DNA from: Roseomonas populi
Lineage (GTDB): Bacteria > Pseudomonadota > Alphaproteobacteria > Acetobacterales > Acetobacteraceae
Length of the DNA: 64,000 nucleotides
Assembly (NCBI RefSeq): GCF_024594815.1
Contig: NZ_JANJOU010000001.1
Span: 525,577-589,576 of the forward strand
Reading direction: 5' to 3'
Part shown: positions 61,893 to 64,000 of the stretch, piece after piece
How the letters are laid out: every line of letters starts with the position of its first letter
Numbering within the stretch: the stretch's first letter is position 1
Position numbers and translations under genes: made by a program
Notes under the pieces: generated by a model
What the model was told of the DNA's origin: nothing
Database searches by the model: none
Seen by the model: only the letters and a program-made list of their open reading frames with translations

Positions 61893-62219
61893 TTACGCGA
61901 GCCCCGTCGTCAGATCGATGCTCTGGCCCTCGGCCAGGCTGACGATCGCCTTCTTCCAGTCGGAGCGCTGGCCGGGCCGGCCGCGGAACCGCTTGGACTT
62001 GCCCTTCACCACCACGGTGTTCACGGCGGTGACATTCACGCCGAACAGGCCCTCGACCGCAGCCTTGATCTCAGGCTTGGTCGCATCCGAGACGACCTTG
62101 AAGGTCACCTGGCCAACCTCGTTCAGCACGGTCGCCTTCTCGGTGATCACCGGGGCGACGATCAGCTGGTACATCCGCTCCTGCGAGATGACCGGCTGCT
62201 TAGCCTTGGTCTCGCTCAC
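61893..62219 (-). CDS. rplW: 50S ribosomal protein L23
   Basis: This 108-residue protein has [20 protein letters not shown] and [20 protein letters not shown]. It is at the tunnel exit and binds trigger factor and SRP. It overlaps the rplD stop. Confidence 0.97.
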   Translation of the reverse strand: MSETKAKQPVISQERMYQLIVAPVITEKATVLNEVGQVTFKVVSDATKPEIKAAVEGLFGVNVTAVNTVVVKGKSKRFRGRPGQRSDWKKAIVSLAEGQSIDLTTGLA

Positions 62220-62839
62220 GACAGGCGCTCCTTCAGGGCCTCGACGCCCGCGCGGGTCACGACGAGCACGTCGTGCCGCACGATGTCGTACACATTGGCG
62301 CCGACGGTCGGCAGCACCTGCACCTTCGGCAGGTTCCGCGCGGCGCGGACGAAGCCGGCATCCGGCGTCGCGTCGAAGAACAGCGCGCTGTCCCAGCCGA
62401 AGGACTTGACCTGGGCGGCAAGCGTCTTCGTCTTGGCGGCCTCGCCCGGCGCCGCGGCGTCGAGCACCACGAGCTTGCCGTTGGCGGCCTTCTCGCTCAG
62501 GGCGCTGATCAGGCCCAGGCGACGGACCTTCTTCGGCAGGCTGTAGCCGTGGTCGCGCACAACCGGACCGTGGACGGCGCCACCGGTGCGGAACTGCGGC
62601 GCGCGCAGCGAGCCCTGGCGGGCGTTGCCCGTGCCCTTCTGGCGATAGGGCTTCTTCGTGGTCCCGGAGACCTCGCCCATGCCCTTCACCTTGTGCGTGC
62701 CCGCGCGGCGCTTCGCCAACTGCCAGTGCACGACCCGCGCCATGATGTCGGCGCGCGGCTCAGCGCCGAACACCTCCGCGGGGAGCTCGATCTCGCCGGC
62801 TTCGGCGTTGTCGAGCGTGATGACCTTCACCTGCATCAC
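62216..62839 (-). CDS. rplD: 50S ribosomal protein L4
   Basis: This 207-residue protein has the tunnel-loop region [24 protein letters not shown] sequence (actual: [20 protein letters not shown]). L4 is the S10-operon autoregulator in E. coli; no matching leader can be judged here because the operon start lies outside the window. Confidence 0.97.
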   Translation of the reverse strand: MMQVKVITLDNAEAGEIELPAEVFGAEPRADIMARVVHWQLAKRRAGTHKVKGMGEVSGTTKKPYRQKGTGNARQGSLRAPQFRTGGAVHGPVVRDHGYSLPKKVRRLGLISALSEKAANGKLVVLDAAAPGEAAKTKTLAAQVKSFGWDSALFFDATPDAGFVRAARNLPKVQVLPTVGANVYDIVRHDVLVVTRAGVEALKERLS

Positions 62840-62846
62840 TCGATCC

Positions 62847-63533
62847 TCAGGCCGTCGCGGCCGGGTACGGCGCGTCGGCGTGGCGCTTCCGCTTCACGGC
62901 GTCGCGCACCATCACCCAGCCGTTCGCGGCGCCGGGAACGGCGCCCTTCACGAAGAGCAGGCCCTTCTCCACGTCCACGCCCGCCACTTCCAGGTTCTGG
63001 GTGGTCACGCGCTCAACGCCGAGATGGCCGGCCATCTTCTTGTTCTTGAAGGTCTTGCCCGGATCCTGGCGGTTACCCGTGGAACCGTGCGAGCGGTGGG
63101 AGATCGACACGCCGTGCGACGCCTCAAGGCCGGAGAAGTTCCAGCGCTTCATCGCGCCGGCGAACCCCTTGCCCTTGGTGACCCCAGTGACGTCGATCTT
63201 CTGACCCTTCACGAAGTGGGCCGGGGAGAGCTTCGCGCCCGCCTCTAGCACTGCATCGGCGGCCGTACGGAACTCCATCACCTTCATCGGCGCCTCGACG
63301 CCGGACTTGGCGAAGTGCGCGCGGTTCGGCTTGGAGACGTTCTTCGCCTTCGCGTGCCCAGCGCCCAGCTGAACGGCCGTGTACCCGTCCTTGTCGGCGG
63401 AGCGCACCGCCACGACGCGAACGTCATCCACGTGCAGCAGCGTCACCGGCACGGTGGAGCCGTCCTCGTTGAACAGCCGGGACATGCCCAGCTTCCGGGC
63501 GATCAGGCCAGTGCGGCCATCTTTCGCGGACAT
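62847..63533 (-). CDS. rplC: 50S ribosomal protein L3
   Basis: This 228-residue protein starts [20 protein letters not shown] and has [20 protein letters not shown], including the methylatable Gln region nearby. It precedes rplD by 7 bp. Confidence 0.97.
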   Translation of the reverse strand: MSAKDGRTGLIARKLGMSRLFNEDGSTVPVTLLHVDDVRVVAVRSADKDGYTAVQLGAGHAKAKNVSKPNRAHFAKSGVEAPMKVMEFRTAADAVLEAGAKLSPAHFVKGQKIDVTGVTKGKGFAGAMKRWNFSGLEASHGVSISHRSHGSTGNRQDPGKTFKNKKMAGHLGVERVTTQNLEVAGVDVEKGLLFVKGAVPGAANGWVMVRDAVKRKRHADAPYPAATA

Positions 63534-63553
63534 GGTGTGTGCGCCCCTCGAAC

Positions 63554-63868
63554 TCAGATCTTGATCTCGACATCCACACCGGAGGCCAGGTCGAGCTTCA
63601 TCAGCGCGTCCACGGTCTGCGGGGTGGGGTCGACGATGTCCAGAAGGCGGCGATGGGTCCGGATCTCGAACTGCTCGCGCGACTTCTTATCGACGTGCGG
63701 AGAACGGTTCACGGTGAACCGCTCGATGTGGGTCGGGAGCGGGATAGGACCCCGCACCCGAGCGCCGGTCCGCTTCGCGGTGTTCACGATCTCCCGCGTG
63801 CTGCCATCCAGCACGCGGTGATCGAACGCCTTCAGGCGGATCCGGATGTTCTGCGCGTCAGCGGCCAT
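63554..63868 (-). CDS. rpsJ: 30S ribosomal protein S10
   Basis: This 104-residue protein has [20 protein letters not shown] and [20 protein letters not shown]. It also acts as NusE in antitermination. It follows tuf by 5 bp. Confidence 0.97.
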   Translation of the reverse strand: MAADAQNIRIRLKAFDHRVLDGSTREIVNTAKRTGARVRGPIPLPTHIERFTVNRSPHVDKKSREQFEIRTHRRLLDIVDPTPQTVDALMKLDLASGVDVEIKI

Positions 63869-63873
63869 GGTTC

Positions 63874-64000
<127 letters not shown>

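Overview
This 64 kb window is a chromosomal segment of a high-GC alphaproteobacterium. Very GC-rich codons, many GTG/TTG starts, an atpHAGDC operon without F0 genes, the secY-adk-rpsM order, a YqeY/dnaG/rpoD neighbourhood and several orphan TctC/Bug binding proteins suggest an Acetobacteraceae (Roseomonas-like) organism; this is inferred from gene content, not from a search. No tRNA, rRNA, CRISPR array, insertion sequence or prophage was recognised.

Layout. 1-7.4 kb: edge of a ferritin-like gene, a secreted esterase, the F1 ATP synthase operon (minus strand) and two small paralogous hydrophilic proteins. 7.4-11.6 kb: priA divergent from a small transaldolase, a tiny membrane protein and a PhzF-family protein. 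11.6-16.3 kb: a tightly overlapping pyrK-pyrD-M20 carbamoylase-pyrE operon divergent from a LysR regulator. 16.3-22.4 kb: DUF484-xerC, then dnaG-rpoD-GNAT. 22.4-27.4 kb: a compact five-gene envelope cluster (COG3014-like lipoprotein, YcfL-like, LpoB-like, a Tat-like exported protein of unknown family, a FlgT/CsgG-like protein) placed between dnaG and yqeY. 28-34 kb: carA, three membrane proteins including a LysE-type exporter, and carB. 34-41.5 kb: greA, threonine ammonia-lyase, a Pro/Ala-rich exported protein, a class A penicillin-binding protein with an unusual C-terminal domain, an Lrp regulator, trxB and a LysR gene. 41.5-49.8 kb: accessory metabolism and transport (solute-binding proteins, a 2OG/Fe(II) oxygenase, a haloacid-dehalogenase-like hydrolase, nadK, a DUF6481-like gene). 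49.8-64 kb: the long S10-spc-alpha ribosomal operon on the minus strand, from the end of tuf to rplQ.

Most noteworthy. (1) carA is in frame with an N-terminal Cro/YdaS-like helix-turn-helix domain, and its upstream region holds two perfect TGGGAA/TTCCCA palindromes 43 bp apart, suggesting that the enzyme subunit may also be a DNA-binding autoregulator. (2) The same half-sites occur as a perfect everted repeat just before the start of the five-gene envelope operon. (3) A strongly folded leader at about 44.49-44.60 kb has mutually exclusive pairings and a U-tract terminator, like an uncharacterised attenuator. (4) Three large hairpins in tandem lie between carB and greA. (5) The ribosomal operon terminator sits inside the signal-peptide codons of a gene that overlaps the rplQ stop. 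(6) A class A PBP carries a C-terminal SNase-like domain. (7) The PyrDK/carbamoylase/LysR cluster could run orotate degradation rather than synthesis. All functional links are inferences from sequence.
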